NCBI RefSeq assembly: GCF_003268855.1
Contig: NZ_QLSZ01000009.1
Location: forward strand, 62,001 to 126,000
From: Flavobacterium aciduliphilum
GTDB taxonomy: Bacteria > Bacteroidota > Bacteroidia > Flavobacteriales > Flavobacteriaceae
Direction of reading: 5' to 3'
DNA: 64,000 nucleotides
Position 1 is the first letter of the stretch, and each line of letters starts with the position of its first letter. The notes below the pieces were generated by a model. The model saw nothing but the letters and a program-made list of their open reading frames with translations. It had not been told where the DNA came from and made no database searches. Both the position numbers and the translations under genes were made by a program. Below are positions 35,615-45,225 of this stretch, one piece after another.

Positions 35615-36109
35615 ATGAAACTTTTAAAATTATTTCTTGTTCTTTTAATAGGCGTTACTTGTCAGAATATGAATGCTCAGTATGGCTATGGTTCCAATGG
35701 AATGTATGGTGGGGGCATGGGTATGGGTGGCATGAACCGCATGAGAAATCAGCAAAGCATCCAAAATACGAATGATTATGGGCGAAATTCTAAATCGGCC
35801 GAAGACATTGAAAAAGAGCGCGCCGAGAACATCAATAAAACGATGGATAAATTGACCAAAGAATTGACTCTTGACGATTTGCAGGTCATTGTTATTCGGA
35901 AAGAAATTGAAGCCAGTTCGAAAAGTATTTATGCTGTGATGAAAAGCGAAAGTCCAGAAGAACAAAAAATAAAAGAAATCGAAGCAATTAATGAAAAAAC
36001 AGATCGAACGATCAATACCTTTTTAAATCCGACGCAAAAGGAAAAATATAAAAACATGATTCAGGAACGAATGGATCGGATGGAAAAATACAAATTATCA
36101 AAAAAATAA
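35615..36109 (+). CDS. Exported Spy/LTxxQ-like helical protein
   Basis: A 164-residue protein with a signal peptide (MKLLKLFLVLLIGVTCQNMN). A Gly/Met/Tyr-rich stretch follows (QYGYGSNGMYGGGMGMGGMN), then a helical domain of about 100 residues. The C-terminal helix with FLNPTQKEKYKNMI resembles LTxxQ/Spy-like periplasmic proteins. Met and His-poor composition argues against a strong metal site beyond the Met-rich stretch. Assignment to the Spy fold is tentative. Confidence 0.65.
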   Translation: MKLLKLFLVLLIGVTCQNMNAQYGYGSNGMYGGGMGMGGMNRMRNQQSIQNTNDYGRNSKSAEDIEKERAENINKTMDKLTKELTLDDLQVIVIRKEIEASSKSIYAVMKSESPEEQKIKEIEAINEKTDRTINTFLNPTQKEKYKNMIQERMDRMEKYKLSKK

Positions 36110-36117
36110 TACTCTTA

Positions 36118-36150
36118 AACTCCAAAACGATTTGATTTGGAGTTTTTTTT
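36118..36150 (+). terminator. Terminator after the Spy-like gene
   Basis: A 9-bp stem (AACTCCAAA with TTTGGAGTT), a 9-nt loop and a run of eight T. It separates this gene from the two-component operon. Confidence 0.85.
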
Positions 36151-36207
36151 GTACTATTACTTTTTAAAATTACAGTTATAGATTTAGTCCTTTCTATTGC
36201 ATAGACC

Positions 36208-37461
36208 ATGAAAACTAAAAACCTAAACCTGATTATTGTTCTCGGATTGGTTGCTACCATTGGCATTCTGATTGTGCAGCTTCTGTGGACCAAACAAGCG
36301 TTTACCCTCGAAGAAAAAAAGTTTTCACAAAAAACACATTTTGCGCTTCTTGAAGTAGTAAAAAAATTATACAAAGGAACCAGTAGTACATTACCCTCTG
36401 AAAATCCGATTCAAAAAATTGCAAACGATTATTATATTGTCAACGTGGACAATGATTTTGATCCAAAAGTTTTGGAGTACTACTTAAAAGCAGAGTTTTT
36501 AAAATTCAATATCAATACCGATTTTGAATATGCTATGTACAATTGTCAAAGCGACGAAATGGTATATGGTAACTACATTTCACAAAACGAAAAAACATCA
36601 GCCCAAAAGACTATTTACTTTCCTAAACACAAAAACCTGGTATATTATTTTGCGATTCGATTTCCAAATGAGACTTCATATTTGTTCAATTCGTTACGGT
36701 TTTGGTTTATTCTTTCTTTTGCGCTTATCATCATTTTATTAATATATGTTTACTCCATTTATACCATCATCCAGCAAAAAAAATACTCCGAATTACAACG
36801 TGATTTTATCAATAATATGACACACGAATTCAAAACACCACTTTCTTCTATTTTATTGGCATCCCATTTTTTACACAAACAAGACAGCATTCAAAAAGAT
36901 GAAAAATTGGAACATTACACCGATATTATTATCAAGCAAAGTAATAAATTAAACAGTCATATTGAACAAATTTTAAACATAGCCAAATCGGACAATTCCT
37001 CCATGAAAATGAACATCAAAGGTGTGGCCTTACTGCCTATCTTGGAGGAAGTGGCAGAAAACATGAAATTGAAACACCCAAATTTGGCTTTAAAAATCAA
37101 TACTCCAAAAGATTACTCTATACTTGCCGACGAATTTCACTTTACAAATATTATTTATAATTTGATTGACAACTCCATAAAATATTGTAATGAAGACCCA
37201 GAGATTTGTATTACTATTGAAGAAATTCCTAAATACTTGAAGCTTCAATTTTCAGACAATGGTATTGGAATCCCTTCAAAAAACACCCCTTTCATCTTTG
37301 ATAAATTCTACAGAGTTCCTAGTGCAATGAATAATGAAATCAATGGTTTTGGCCTTGGATTGTATTATGTAAAAAAAATATGTACTTTACATCATTGGAA
37401 AATTTCCGTTGACAACAATACCAATAAAGGAATCAGTATCGTAATTTTAATACCCAATTAA
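36208..37461 (+). CDS. Sensor histidine kinase
   Basis: A 417-residue membrane kinase. The first membrane segment is at about residues 8-27, a periplasmic sensing region of about 130 residues follows, and the second segment is at about 165-188. The HisKA H-box NNMTHEFKTPLSS puts the phospho-accepting His at 206. The ATPase domain has NLIDNSIKYC (N box), DNGIGIP (G1) and GFGLGLYYVKKI (G2). It lies 11 nt upstream of its response regulator. The signal is unknown. The architecture resembles RprX-type kinases of Bacteroidota. Confidence 0.93.
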   Translation: MKTKNLNLIIVLGLVATIGILIVQLLWTKQAFTLEEKKFSQKTHFALLEVVKKLYKGTSSTLPSENPIQKIANDYYIVNVDNDFDPKVLEYYLKAEFLKFNINTDFEYAMYNCQSDEMVYGNYISQNEKTSAQKTIYFPKHKNLVYYFAIRFPNETSYLFNSLRFWFILSFALIIILLIYVYSIYTIIQQKKYSELQRDFINNMTHEFKTPLSSILLASHFLHKQDSIQKDEKLEHYTDIIIKQSNKLNSHIEQILNIAKSDNSSMKMNIKGVALLPILEEVAENMKLKHPNLALKINTPKDYSILADEFHFTNIIYNLIDNSIKYCNEDPEICITIEEIPKYLKLQFSDNGIGIPSKNTPFIFDKFYRVPSAMNNEINGFGLGLYYVKKICTLHHWKISVDNNTNKGISIVILIPN

Positions 37462-37472
37462 AGCGAGTTACT

Positions 37473-38156
37473 ATGTCTAAATTTAAAATCTTATATGCGG
37501 AAGACGATGAAACTTTAGCCTTTCTAACTAAAGACCATCTCAATCAATTTTATGAAGTAACCCATTGTTCTGATGGAACTTCATGCTTAGATACGTTTCA
37601 TGCGAATATATTTGACATTTGTATTTTAGACATCATGATGCCTAAAATGGACGGTTTTGAACTCGCTGAAAAAATTAGAATCCTAAATCCTGAAATTCCT
37701 ATTATTTTTTTATCGGCCAAAACATTAAAAGAAGATCGTATCAAAGGGTTACGAATCGGTGCCGACGATTATTTGGTAAAACCGTTTAGCATGGAAGAAC
37801 TTATTTTAAAAATAGAAATCTTTTTAAAACGAAGCTACAAAAAAATAATTCCAGAAAAAAGAATCTATATCGTTGGAAAATACCAGTTTGACTGTGAAAA
37901 TTATACAGTATTTACTGAAAAAGAGAAAATAGCATTAACCCAGAGAGAATCTGACTTGTTAAAACTCTTTTTAGACAACAAAAACAAAGTCCTGAAACGA
38001 GAGGAAATTCTTAAATCTTTATGGGGCGATGATGATTATTTTATGGGCAGAAGTCTCGATGTTTTTATTTCAAGATTACGAAAAATATTGGCCCACGAAA
38101 AAGGAATTGCCATTGAAAACCTACACGGCATTGGTTTTAAATTTACAATACAATAG
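37473..38156 (+). CDS. OmpR/PhoB-family response regulator
   Basis: A 227-residue DNA-binding regulator. The receiver domain has the acidic pair EDD (residues 10-12), phospho-acceptor Asp53 in CILDIMMPKMDG, and Lys in YLVKPFSMEEL. The C-terminal winged helix includes TQRESDLLKLF and the end EGIGFKF-like GIGFKFTIQ. It forms a two-gene operon with the kinase. Its targets are not visible here. Confidence 0.94.
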   Translation: MSKFKILYAEDDETLAFLTKDHLNQFYEVTHCSDGTSCLDTFHANIFDICILDIMMPKMDGFELAEKIRILNPEIPIIFLSAKTLKEDRIKGLRIGADDYLVKPFSMEELILKIEIFLKRSYKKIIPEKRIYIVGKYQFDCENYTVFTEKEKIALTQRESDLLKLFLDNKNKVLKREEILKSLWGDDDYFMGRSLDVFISRLRKILAHEKGIAIENLHGIGFKFTIQ

Positions 38157-39305
38157 TTATTGAGAAATCACGCGGTTGATTTGCACAAAAGTTCTCACAT
38201 AATATGGCTCTTTGGTTGATGAAACGATAACACCCGAATTCGTTGCTGAATGAATAAATTTAATTTCATCATCGAGAACTTCGGTAATCATCCCCACATG
38301 GCTAACTCTTCTTCCTCCAAAGGTAGCAAAGAAAATCAGATCCCCTTTTTGGGCATGTGCTTTGTCAATTTTAACTCCAATGTTTGCCATTTCATGTGAT
38401 GATCGGGGTAAAAACATATTGATGTTTTTGAACGTATGAAACATCAATCCCGAGCAATCAAACCCAGCGCCTGTATCACCTCCACGACGGTATCTTGTTC
38501 CCAAGAATCTAAACGCTTTTTCGATTAAAAATTCGGCTTTCGACAAATTCCCTGCTGGAATATCCTCAGTAACTACAGAATCCTCAGATGTATTTTCATT
38601 ACCTTGAACGGTGGTTTTTTTAATTTTTAAAGCATAGCCAATTGGTAATTCTTTATCAATCTCGGGATTCCATTTTTTGATATCCTCTACCGAAACGCCA
38701 TACTGTTTTGAGATTCTAAACAAGGTTTCTTTGGGAGCTACCGTATGAATCAATTCGTTTGAAAACGTGTCCTTTACAACCACCTTTTCTTCATTTTCAA
38801 CACTTTGCTGATTGGATTGCTCCTTTACAATTTCTTGATTTGGGATTTTTAAAACCGCGCCTTTTTTTAAATTGCTCGTTTTCAATTCGGGATTCATTTC
38901 GCAAAGAACCTCCATGGTCACACCATATTTTTTGGCTATACTATATAAAGTTTCTTTGGCAGTAACTGTGTGCTTTATAAATTTATTTTCAACAAGGGTT
39001 TCTTTTTTTCCGTTGTCTTTGTCAGAAACTTTAGAAGCAAGAAGTGTTTTTTTAGAAGGCTTGCTTTTTTCTTTGTATTTTTTATTCGGAATATTCACAA
39101 CCTGACCCAATTGCAACAAAGCCCCTTTCGTTTTGGGATTCACGGCATAAATTTCTTTTTCAGTCAAATCATATTTAAGCGCTAACCCATAGATGGATTC
39201 ACCACTCTTAATTTTATGTTTGATTATTTTTTGAGCTTGGACTTGTACCGAAAAAACTAAAGCTAAAAGACTAACTATTTTAAAAACTTTCATCATTTTA
39301 ATCAT
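38157..39305 (-). CDS. LysM-repeat NlpC/P60 peptidoglycan hydrolase
   Basis: About 382 residues. A signal peptide (KVFKIVSLLALVFSVQVQAQ) is followed by three LysM domains, each with a HxxxxxET(I/L)Y or similar core: residues about 25-73, 108-155 and 187-232. An NlpC/P60 domain lies at about 260-380, with the catalytic Cys in GFDCSGLM and the His in RVSHVGMI. It should cut peptidoglycan stem peptides at the cell surface. Starts at 39305, 39296 and 39293 are all possible; the last gives the most typical signal peptide. It converges with the response regulator with no gap. Confidence 0.9.
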   Translation of the reverse strand: MIKMMKVFKIVSLLALVFSVQVQAQKIIKHKIKSGESIYGLALKYDLTEKEIYAVNPKTKGALLQLGQVVNIPNKKYKEKSKPSKKTLLASKVSDKDNGKKETLVENKFIKHTVTAKETLYSIAKKYGVTMEVLCEMNPELKTSNLKKGAVLKIPNQEIVKEQSNQQSVENEEKVVVKDTFSNELIHTVAPKETLFRISKQYGVSVEDIKKWNPEIDKELPIGYALKIKKTTVQGNENTSEDSVVTEDIPAGNLSKAEFLIEKAFRFLGTRYRRGGDTGAGFDCSGLMFHTFKNINMFLPRSSHEMANIGVKIDKAHAQKGDLIFFATFGGRRVSHVGMITEVLDDEIKFIHSATNSGVIVSSTKEPYYVRTFVQINRVISQ

Positions 39306-39552
39306 TATAGCACTATCTTAAGCACTGTGAAAAAGTATGCAAATTTACAAAATAACAATAGTTTATTCGAGTTTGTTTAACTTAAATTTAAATTAATTTC
39401 AGAATTACTGCTATAAATTCAATTTTTGTACGCTAAAAAAATCGTATTAATTTACGCTGAACACCACACGATATATTCACGTTTCAAAGGGCTTTGATTT
39501 TGTTTCTATCAATAACTTTTTTTTAACACAAAAAAACGTAAATTCGCAAACT

Positions 39553-40557
39553 ATGAAGGAAACCGATATTATTGAAATTCAAAAACTATTAGCAAGTCCT
39601 AAAAAAATTGCAATTATCCCTCATCGCAATCCCGACGGAGATGCCATGGGTTCTACGCTCGGATTGTATCATTTTTTAGTACAACTTCACCACGAAGCTT
39701 TTGTAGTATCTCCTAATGATTTTCCCAATTTTCTATCTTGGATGCCTGGTTCAGAGAATGTTTATGTTTTTGAAAATGCGATTTCAGAAAATAAAAAGCG
39801 ACTTCAAGAAGCTGAACTTATTTTCACGCTCGATTTTAATGCACTCCATCGAACGGGGGAAATGGAACATACATTAGCGGCATTGAAAGTCCCTATGATC
39901 ATGATAGACCATCATGAAGCTCCAGCCCATTATGCAACCTATGTTTTTTCAGATACCGCATACGGCTCAACTTGTGAGATGGTGTATGATTTTATTGCGG
40001 CTTTAGGAAAAATATCATCCCTCAACAAAACGATAGCGACTTGTTTATATACCGGAATCATGACCGATTCGGGGCAATTTCGATTTCCTAAAACAACGGG
40101 GAAAACCCATAGAATTGTAGCCGAATTTATTGATTTGGGAGTAGCCAATTCTGATATTCCCAACTTAATTTTTGACAACAATTCCTACGACAGATTGCAG
40201 CTTTTAGGACGAGCACTACAAAATATGAAGGTATTTCCTGAATTGAAAACATCTTATACAACACTATCTAATAAAGAGTTAGCACAATTTAATTATGTAA
40301 AAGGTGATACAGAAGGTATTGTAAATTATGGCTTAACCATTAAAGGCATTCATTTTACAGCTATTTTTATTGAACATAGCGATGAAAATATTATAAAAAT
40401 TTCATTTCGTTCGCAAGGAGCTTTCGATGTAAACACGTTTGCCAGAACTTATTTTGATGGTGGAGGACACCAAAACGCTGCTGGAGGACGTTCTTATGAC
40501 AGTCTTGAACATACCCTTGCAAAATTTGAAAAAATCATTCAAACCCTATCTATTTAA
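39553..40557 (+). CDS. nrnA: DHH-family oligoribonuclease/pAp phosphatase, NrnA-like
   Basis: A 334-residue DHH/DHHA1 protein. Motifs: HRNPDGDAMGSTLGL (I), LDFNALHRTGE (II), MIDHHEAP (III, the DHH), and FDGGGHQNAAGG in the C-terminal DHHA1 domain. NrnA-like enzymes degrade short RNA and dephosphorylate pAp, using Mn. The next gene, gldI, starts 1 nt after the stop, so the two are in one operon. The substrate range is inferred from the family. Confidence 0.9.
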   Translation: MKETDIIEIQKLLASPKKIAIIPHRNPDGDAMGSTLGLYHFLVQLHHEAFVVSPNDFPNFLSWMPGSENVYVFENAISENKKRLQEAELIFTLDFNALHRTGEMEHTLAALKVPMIMIDHHEAPAHYATYVFSDTAYGSTCEMVYDFIAALGKISSLNKTIATCLYTGIMTDSGQFRFPKTTGKTHRIVAEFIDLGVANSDIPNLIFDNNSYDRLQLLGRALQNMKVFPELKTSYTTLSNKELAQFNYVKGDTEGIVNYGLTIKGIHFTAIFIEHSDENIIKISFRSQGAFDVNTFARTYFDGGGHQNAAGGRSYDSLEHTLAKFEKIIQTLSI

Positions 40558-40558
40558 A

Positions 40559-41122
40559 ATGAAAATTAATCCGTTTTACCTCCTTTTATTTTTAGGTTTT
40601 TTAGCTGTAACCAGTTGTAAAAAACAGCAAGTTAGAATGCCTATTTCTCATGCATCGGGTGTTTTTTTAAAAAAATCAGCTGAGCGCAATAAAAAATTAA
40701 TTCACGGCGAAGAGTCAAAAATAGATTCTATCATAAAAAGCAATCCTAAGATTACCTACCTTACTTCTCAAAAAGGATATTGGTATTGTTACGTTACAAA
40801 AAACGACAAAGACACGCTTCGTCCTAAAAAAGGAGATGTCGCCGATTTTGATTACGAGGTCAAAGATTTAGATGGAAACGTAATTTATTCCCAATTGGAA
40901 TTACAAAACCAACATTATGTTGTGGACAAACAAAACATCATGATGGGCTTGAGACATGGAATAAAACTGATGCACAAACATGAAACCGTAACTTTTCTTT
41001 TTCCATCACACATGGCCTATGGGTATCATGGTGACAACAGACGAATTGGGGTAAATGAGCCGCTACTTTGTACAGTAACCCTTAATGATTTTAAACCCGT
41101 AAACACTAGCAATCCAGAATAA
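40559..41122 (+). CDS. gldI: Gliding motility lipoprotein GldI, FKBP-type peptidyl-prolyl isomerase
   Basis: About 187 residues. A lipoprotein signal peptide (MKINPFYLLLFLGFLAVTSC) gives Cys20 as the lipidation site, and an FKBP-type isomerase domain follows (KKGDVADFDYEVKDLDGNVI, then VTFLFPSHMAYGYHGD). GldI is an outer-membrane-associated lipoprotein needed for gliding and type IX secretion in Flavobacterium, probably as a folding factor. The start at 40559 is chosen for the lipobox; longer in-frame starts would overlap nrnA. It is followed after 1 nt by a cyclophilin-FKBP lipoprotein. Confidence 0.9.
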   Translation: MKINPFYLLLFLGFLAVTSCKKQQVRMPISHASGVFLKKSAERNKKLIHGEESKIDSIIKSNPKITYLTSQKGYWYCYVTKNDKDTLRPKKGDVADFDYEVKDLDGNVIYSQLELQNQHYVVDKQNIMMGLRHGIKLMHKHETVTFLFPSHMAYGYHGDNRRIGVNEPLLCTVTLNDFKPVNTSNPE

Positions 41123-41123
41123 G

Positions 41124-42245
41124 ATGAAAAAATTAACCCTATTTCTAGTAGCCTGCCTTTCAATACTCACTTTTAGTTGTAAAAAAGAAGACCATACCAA
41201 TCTAAAAGACGGAATTTATGCCGAAATCGAGACGGGAAAAGGAACTATTAGAGTGGCTTTAGAATATAAAAAAGCCCCAATCACCGTAGCCAATTTTATT
41301 ACTTTAGCGGAAGGAACCAATCCATTTGTATTAGAAGAATATCAATCGAAACCCCTGTATGATGGGCTAAAATTTCATCGTGTGATTTCTAAAACCAATG
41401 GCGATCAAGAAGATTTTATGATTCAAGGAGGAGACCCATTAGGAAACGGTTCGGGTGATGCAGGCTATCAATTTGATGATGAATTTTCCGATTTAAAATT
41501 TGACAAAGGAGGCTATCTTGCAATGGCTAACTCAGGCCCTGGTACTAACAGTTGTCAGTTTTTTATTACGATTAAAGAAACGCCATGGCTCGACCAAAGA
41601 CATACCATTTTTGGTCATGTCATTGATAACGGTATGAAAGTAGTCAACGCTATTGTTCAAGGTGATGAGATCACTTCCATAAAAATCATACGCATCGGAG
41701 AAACCGCAAAAAAGTTTGATGCAGTAAAAATTTTCTCCGACTATTATCGTGTGACTTCTGAAAAAATAAAAAAACAAAAGGAATTGGAAGCCTCAAAAAT
41801 GAAGAAAGCAGCAGCCAATAAATTAGCTTACTTTGCCCAATTAAAATCGGGCGCGATTAAGTTGCCCTCTGGATTAATGTATGCTATTACTGAAAAAGGC
41901 ACTGGCAAGAAACCCGCCAAAGGCACTAAAGTATTTATCAACTATGCTGGTTTTTTAGAAAACGGAACCTTATTTGACACTAGCATCTCCAAAGTAGCTG
42001 AAGATTTTGGCACGTACAATGCCCAACGGGCTGTCCAAAATGGCTACGCTCCTATCCCTTTTGAAGTGGGTACTAAGGGAGCTATGATACCAGGATTTGA
42101 AGAAGGCTTAAACCAATTAGGCATTGGAGCTAAAGCCGTGCTTTTTATACCCTCAAATTTAGCCTATGGCGAAAATGGCGCTGGGAATGCAATTCCACCC
42201 AATGCCAACATTATTTTTGAAATTCAAATGTTAGATAAACCATAA
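41124..42245 (+). CDS. Lipoprotein with fused cyclophilin and FKBP isomerase domains
   Basis: A 373-residue lipoprotein (MKKLTLFLVACLSILTFSCK, lipid Cys19) carrying two different prolyl isomerase folds. The cyclophilin domain is at about residues 30-195, with FHRV, FMIQGGDPLGNGSG and CQFFITIKETPWL; the Arg of FHRV is the usual catalytic one. The FKBP domain is at about 245-373, with KVFINYAGFLENGTLFDTS, GFEEGLNQLGIG and FIPSNLAYGENG. Such fusions are known but uncommon. It follows gldI by 1 nt, so the two should act on exported proteins, perhaps type IX substrates. Confidence 0.9.
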   Translation: MKKLTLFLVACLSILTFSCKKEDHTNLKDGIYAEIETGKGTIRVALEYKKAPITVANFITLAEGTNPFVLEEYQSKPLYDGLKFHRVISKTNGDQEDFMIQGGDPLGNGSGDAGYQFDDEFSDLKFDKGGYLAMANSGPGTNSCQFFITIKETPWLDQRHTIFGHVIDNGMKVVNAIVQGDEITSIKIIRIGETAKKFDAVKIFSDYYRVTSEKIKKQKELEASKMKKAAANKLAYFAQLKSGAIKLPSGLMYAITEKGTGKKPAKGTKVFINYAGFLENGTLFDTSISKVAEDFGTYNAQRAVQNGYAPIPFEVGTKGAMIPGFEEGLNQLGIGAKAVLFIPSNLAYGENGAGNAIPPNANIIFEIQMLDKP

Positions 42246-42267
42246 TTATTATTAAAATTCCAATAAA

Positions 42268-43509
42268 ATGAAACTAAAACTGAAAATCGTATTGTTAGTA
42301 CTATTGTCTACAACAATCACACAAGCACAAACAAAGAAAAAACTTGATAGTAAAAAGGCTACTCCCGTTGCGTCTACTGAAAAGCCACAATTTACTACTT
42401 CAAAAGCAACAACCCCTATCGATACAAAAGAAGGTATTTTTGCTGACATTCAAACAAGTAAAGGAAGTATCGTAGTAAAACTTGAGTATCAAAAAACACC
42501 TATCACAGTAGCCAATTTTGTTTCGTTAGCAGAAGGAAACAATCCTGAAGTTGATGAAAAATTAAAAGGAAAACATTTTTATGATGGTTTGAAATTTCAT
42601 CGCGTCATTAAAGACTTTATGATTCAAGGAGGTGACCCAGATGGAAATGGATCTGGAGGTCCTGGATATGCTTTTAAAGATGAAATTACTGATGCTAAAT
42701 TTGATAACGCTGGGATTTTAGCAATGGCAAATGCGGGGCCTAAAACCAATGGATCGCAATTCTTTATTACACACAAAGAAACCCCTTGGCTTAACGGAAA
42801 ACACACCATTTTTGGATATGTTGTTACAGGTCAAAATGTTGTAAATGCCATTGCACAAGACGATGTAATTACTAAAATAGTAATCACTAGAAAAGGTGAT
42901 GCAGCTAAAAAATTTGATGCTGCTAAAGTGTTTGGTGATTATTTTATTACAAAAGCAGAGGATGATAGAAAGCAAGTACTTATAGATGCTGAAAATAAGA
43001 AAAAACAAGCCGAACTAGACGCTCAGAAAAAAGCTGAATATACAGCAAAATATGGAACTGTTATGGCTTCAAAAATAGCCGAATTAAACACTCAGAAACA
43101 AACAGCAACCAAAACAGCAAGTGGATTGCAATATGTAATCACTAAAAAAGGGGAAGGAAAAAAACCAGCAGAAGGCACACAAGTTTACGTACATTATGCA
43201 GGATACCTTGAAGATGGTAGTCTTTTCGACAGTAGTTATGAAGACATATGCAAAACTTTTGGAAAATACGATTCCAATCGTGCCTCACAAAACGGCTATC
43301 AACCGTTCCCTTTTCAATATGGTAACAAAGGGGGGTTAATTCCTGGATTCCTTGAAGGATTAAATTTAATGTCTTTTGGAGATAAAGCAATTTTCTTTAT
43401 TCCGTCAAATTTAGGGTATGGCGAAAGAGGAGCTGGTAATGTCATTCCGCCAAATTCAAACATCATTTTTGAAGTAGAATTATTAGAAAGTCTTCCTTCT
43501 AGTAAATAA
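42268..43509 (+). CDS. Exported cyclophilin-FKBP fusion isomerase, paralogue of the preceding gene
   Basis: A 413-residue paralogue of the upstream fusion. It has an ordinary signal peptide (MKLKLKIVLLVLLSTTITQAQ) and no lipobox, so it is likely periplasmic. The cyclophilin domain is at about 55-215 (FHRVIKDFMIQGGDPDGNG) and the FKBP domain at about 280-413 (YVHYAGYLEDGSLFDSS, AIFFIPSNLGYGERGAGNVI). A charged helical linker lies between. It is separated from the first by 22 nt, giving a tandem duplication with divergent targeting signals. A strong terminator follows. Confidence 0.9.
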   Translation: MKLKLKIVLLVLLSTTITQAQTKKKLDSKKATPVASTEKPQFTTSKATTPIDTKEGIFADIQTSKGSIVVKLEYQKTPITVANFVSLAEGNNPEVDEKLKGKHFYDGLKFHRVIKDFMIQGGDPDGNGSGGPGYAFKDEITDAKFDNAGILAMANAGPKTNGSQFFITHKETPWLNGKHTIFGYVVTGQNVVNAIAQDDVITKIVITRKGDAAKKFDAAKVFGDYFITKAEDDRKQVLIDAENKKKQAELDAQKKAEYTAKYGTVMASKIAELNTQKQTATKTASGLQYVITKKGEGKKPAEGTQVYVHYAGYLEDGSLFDSSYEDICKTFGKYDSNRASQNGYQPFPFQYGNKGGLIPGFLEGLNLMSFGDKAIFFIPSNLGYGERGAGNVIPPNSNIIFEVELLESLPSSK

Positions 43510-43524
43510 TACAATTTCAAATAG

Positions 43525-43560
43525 AAAAAGGTACAAGTTCGATTTCTTGTACCTTTTTTT
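43525..43560. terminator. Terminator after the isomerase operon (bidirectional)
   Basis: A 13-bp stem (AAAAAGGTACAAG with CTTGTACCTTTTT) and 8-nt loop, plus T run. It also lies at the end of the convergent small gene. Confidence 0.9.
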
Positions 43561-43562
43561 GT

Positions 43563-43988
43563 TTATTTAAACTTCCATTCGAATTCGTCGTTGTCATTAA
43601 TAATGGCGCCTATTTCAACACGAATTACCGTTTGATATTCCGATTGTAAAATCAACCAATTGCTTTCATTAAAATGATTTTCTGTCGAATCAAAATCTTC
43701 TTGTTCCCATGTTTTAAAGGGAAGTGCCGCTTTGAGTTCGGTTACATTCCTCCCAATTACTTTCTGGTCTAAGAGCATGACCTCAGGATGGGACGTGATG
43801 ATGTAGCCCAAACGAAAATCTTCATCTTCATAGAAGGTTAATCGTAGTTTGGGCTCATTATATAAGTAAATGATGTTGCTATCATCATCTTCAAATTGTT
43901 TATCAGGCGCTCCATAAAGTGCCTTAACCTCTTTTTGCTTCATCCCGAAAAGCAACTGATCGATTCCGTTTTTTGGATTTAGTTTCAT
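43563..43988 (-). CDS. Small soluble protein of unknown function
   Basis: A 141-residue acidic protein starting MKLNPKNGIDQLLFGMKQKE. Its N-terminal half contains LLFGMKQKEVKALYGAPDKQ and LYNEPKLRLTFYEDEDFRLG, suggesting a small beta-rich domain. I chose the ATG at 43988, since an upstream one at 44051 would overlap purM by 53 nt. The gene follows purM by 10 nt and is probably on its transcript. The family is not recognised. Confidence 0.75.
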   Translation of the reverse strand: MKLNPKNGIDQLLFGMKQKEVKALYGAPDKQFEDDDSNIIYLYNEPKLRLTFYEDEDFRLGYIITSHPEVMLLDQKVIGRNVTELKAALPFKTWEQEDFDSTENHFNESNWLILQSEYQTVIRVEIGAIINDNDEFEWKFK

Positions 43989-43998
43989 TTTTATTGAT

Positions 43999-45177
43999 TT
44001 AATACTCAAATTTCCCATACTCGCTTTCAATGGTGAGTTTTTTAACCTCACTCGCCTCCACGCTACCTACAATTTGCGCTTCAACCCCAAAAGAGTGTGA
44101 AATAGCAATAATATCTTGTGCTAGTTCTTGAGGGACATACAATTCCATTCGATGACCACAATTAAAGACTTGATACATTTCTTTCCAATCGGTTTTAGAT
44201 TGCTCTTGAATCAGTTGAAACAAAGGGGGTACAGGAAACAAGTTGTCTTTTATGACATGAAGGGCATCTACAAAGTGCAACACTTTGGTTTGTGCCCCAC
44301 CGCTACAATGTACCATTCCGTGTATCTCTCTGGGAGTATATTTTTCTAAAATAGTTTTGATTATGGGCGCATAAGTTCTCGTGGGCGATAGCACCAATTG
44401 TCCGGCATCAATGGGAGCATTGGCAACCGCATCGGTTAATTTTACAGTGCCTGAATACACCAAGTCTTTGGGAACTGAAGCGTCGTAACTTTCAGGATAT
44501 TTGTCTGCCAAATACTGCGCAAAAACATCATGCCGTGCCGAAGTCAATCCGTTGCTTCCCATTCCACCATTATACTTTGTTTCATACTTGGCTTGACCAA
44601 AAGAAGCCAATCCTACAATGACATCCCCAGCTTTAATATTGGCATTATCTATCACATCGCTACGTTTCATTCGTGCCGTAACAGTAGAATCAACTATAAT
44701 GGTTCGCACTAAATCGCCCACATCGGCTGTTTCGCCTCCAGTTGAATGAATAGTAACTCCAAAAGATTGAAGCTCCGTTATCAATTCTTCCGTTCCGTTT
44801 ATGATCGCTGAAATCACTTCGCCTGGAATGAGCTTTTTATTTCTACCAATAGTTGACGAGAGCAAAATGTTGTCGGTAGCACCCACACAAAGTAAATCAT
44901 CGATATTCATAATCAGGGCATCTTGTGCAATGCCTTTCCAAACCGAAACATCACCAGTTTCTTTCCAATACAGGTACGCTAATGAGGATTTTGTTCCTGC
45001 GCCATCGGCGTGCATCACGATACAATAGTCTTCGTCTTGGGTTAAATAATCGGGGATAATTTTGCAGAACGCTTTTGGAAACAGTCCTTTGTCAATATTC
45101 TTGATGGCATGATGCACATCTTCTTTTGCGGCAGAAACTCCGCGCAAAGCGTAGCGATTGCTGTTGTTAGAACTCAT
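43999..45177 (-). CDS. purM: Phosphoribosylformylglycinamidine cyclo-ligase (AIR synthetase)
   Basis: A 392-residue PurM/PurL-fold ATPase that closes the imidazole ring in purine synthesis. Features: MHADGAGTKSSLAYLYWKET, IAQDALIMNIDDLLCVGA, HSTGGETADVGDLV and the C-terminal FNCGHRME. It belongs to the somewhat divergent Bacteroidota type, longer than E. coli PurM. The promoter is 49 nt upstream. Confidence 0.92.
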   Translation of the reverse strand: MSSNNSNRYALRGVSAAKEDVHHAIKNIDKGLFPKAFCKIIPDYLTQDEDYCIVMHADGAGTKSSLAYLYWKETGDVSVWKGIAQDALIMNIDDLLCVGATDNILLSSTIGRNKKLIPGEVISAIINGTEELITELQSFGVTIHSTGGETADVGDLVRTIIVDSTVTARMKRSDVIDNANIKAGDVIVGLASFGQAKYETKYNGGMGSNGLTSARHDVFAQYLADKYPESYDASVPKDLVYSGTVKLTDAVANAPIDAGQLVLSPTRTYAPIIKTILEKYTPREIHGMVHCSGGAQTKVLHFVDALHVIKDNLFPVPPLFQLIQEQSKTDWKEMYQVFNCGHRMELYVPQELAQDIIAISHSFGVEAQIVGSVEASEVKKLTIESEYGKFEY

Positions 45178-45225
45178 GTGTAGTAGTTAGTTGCCCTTTG
45201 CTTGCATTGGGTAAATGTTGTGGCA

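Noticed and set aside
36208..38156. Two-component pair as part of a novel island
   Set aside because: Kinase and regulator have ordinary domains, spacing and composition, and the neighbours are core genes.
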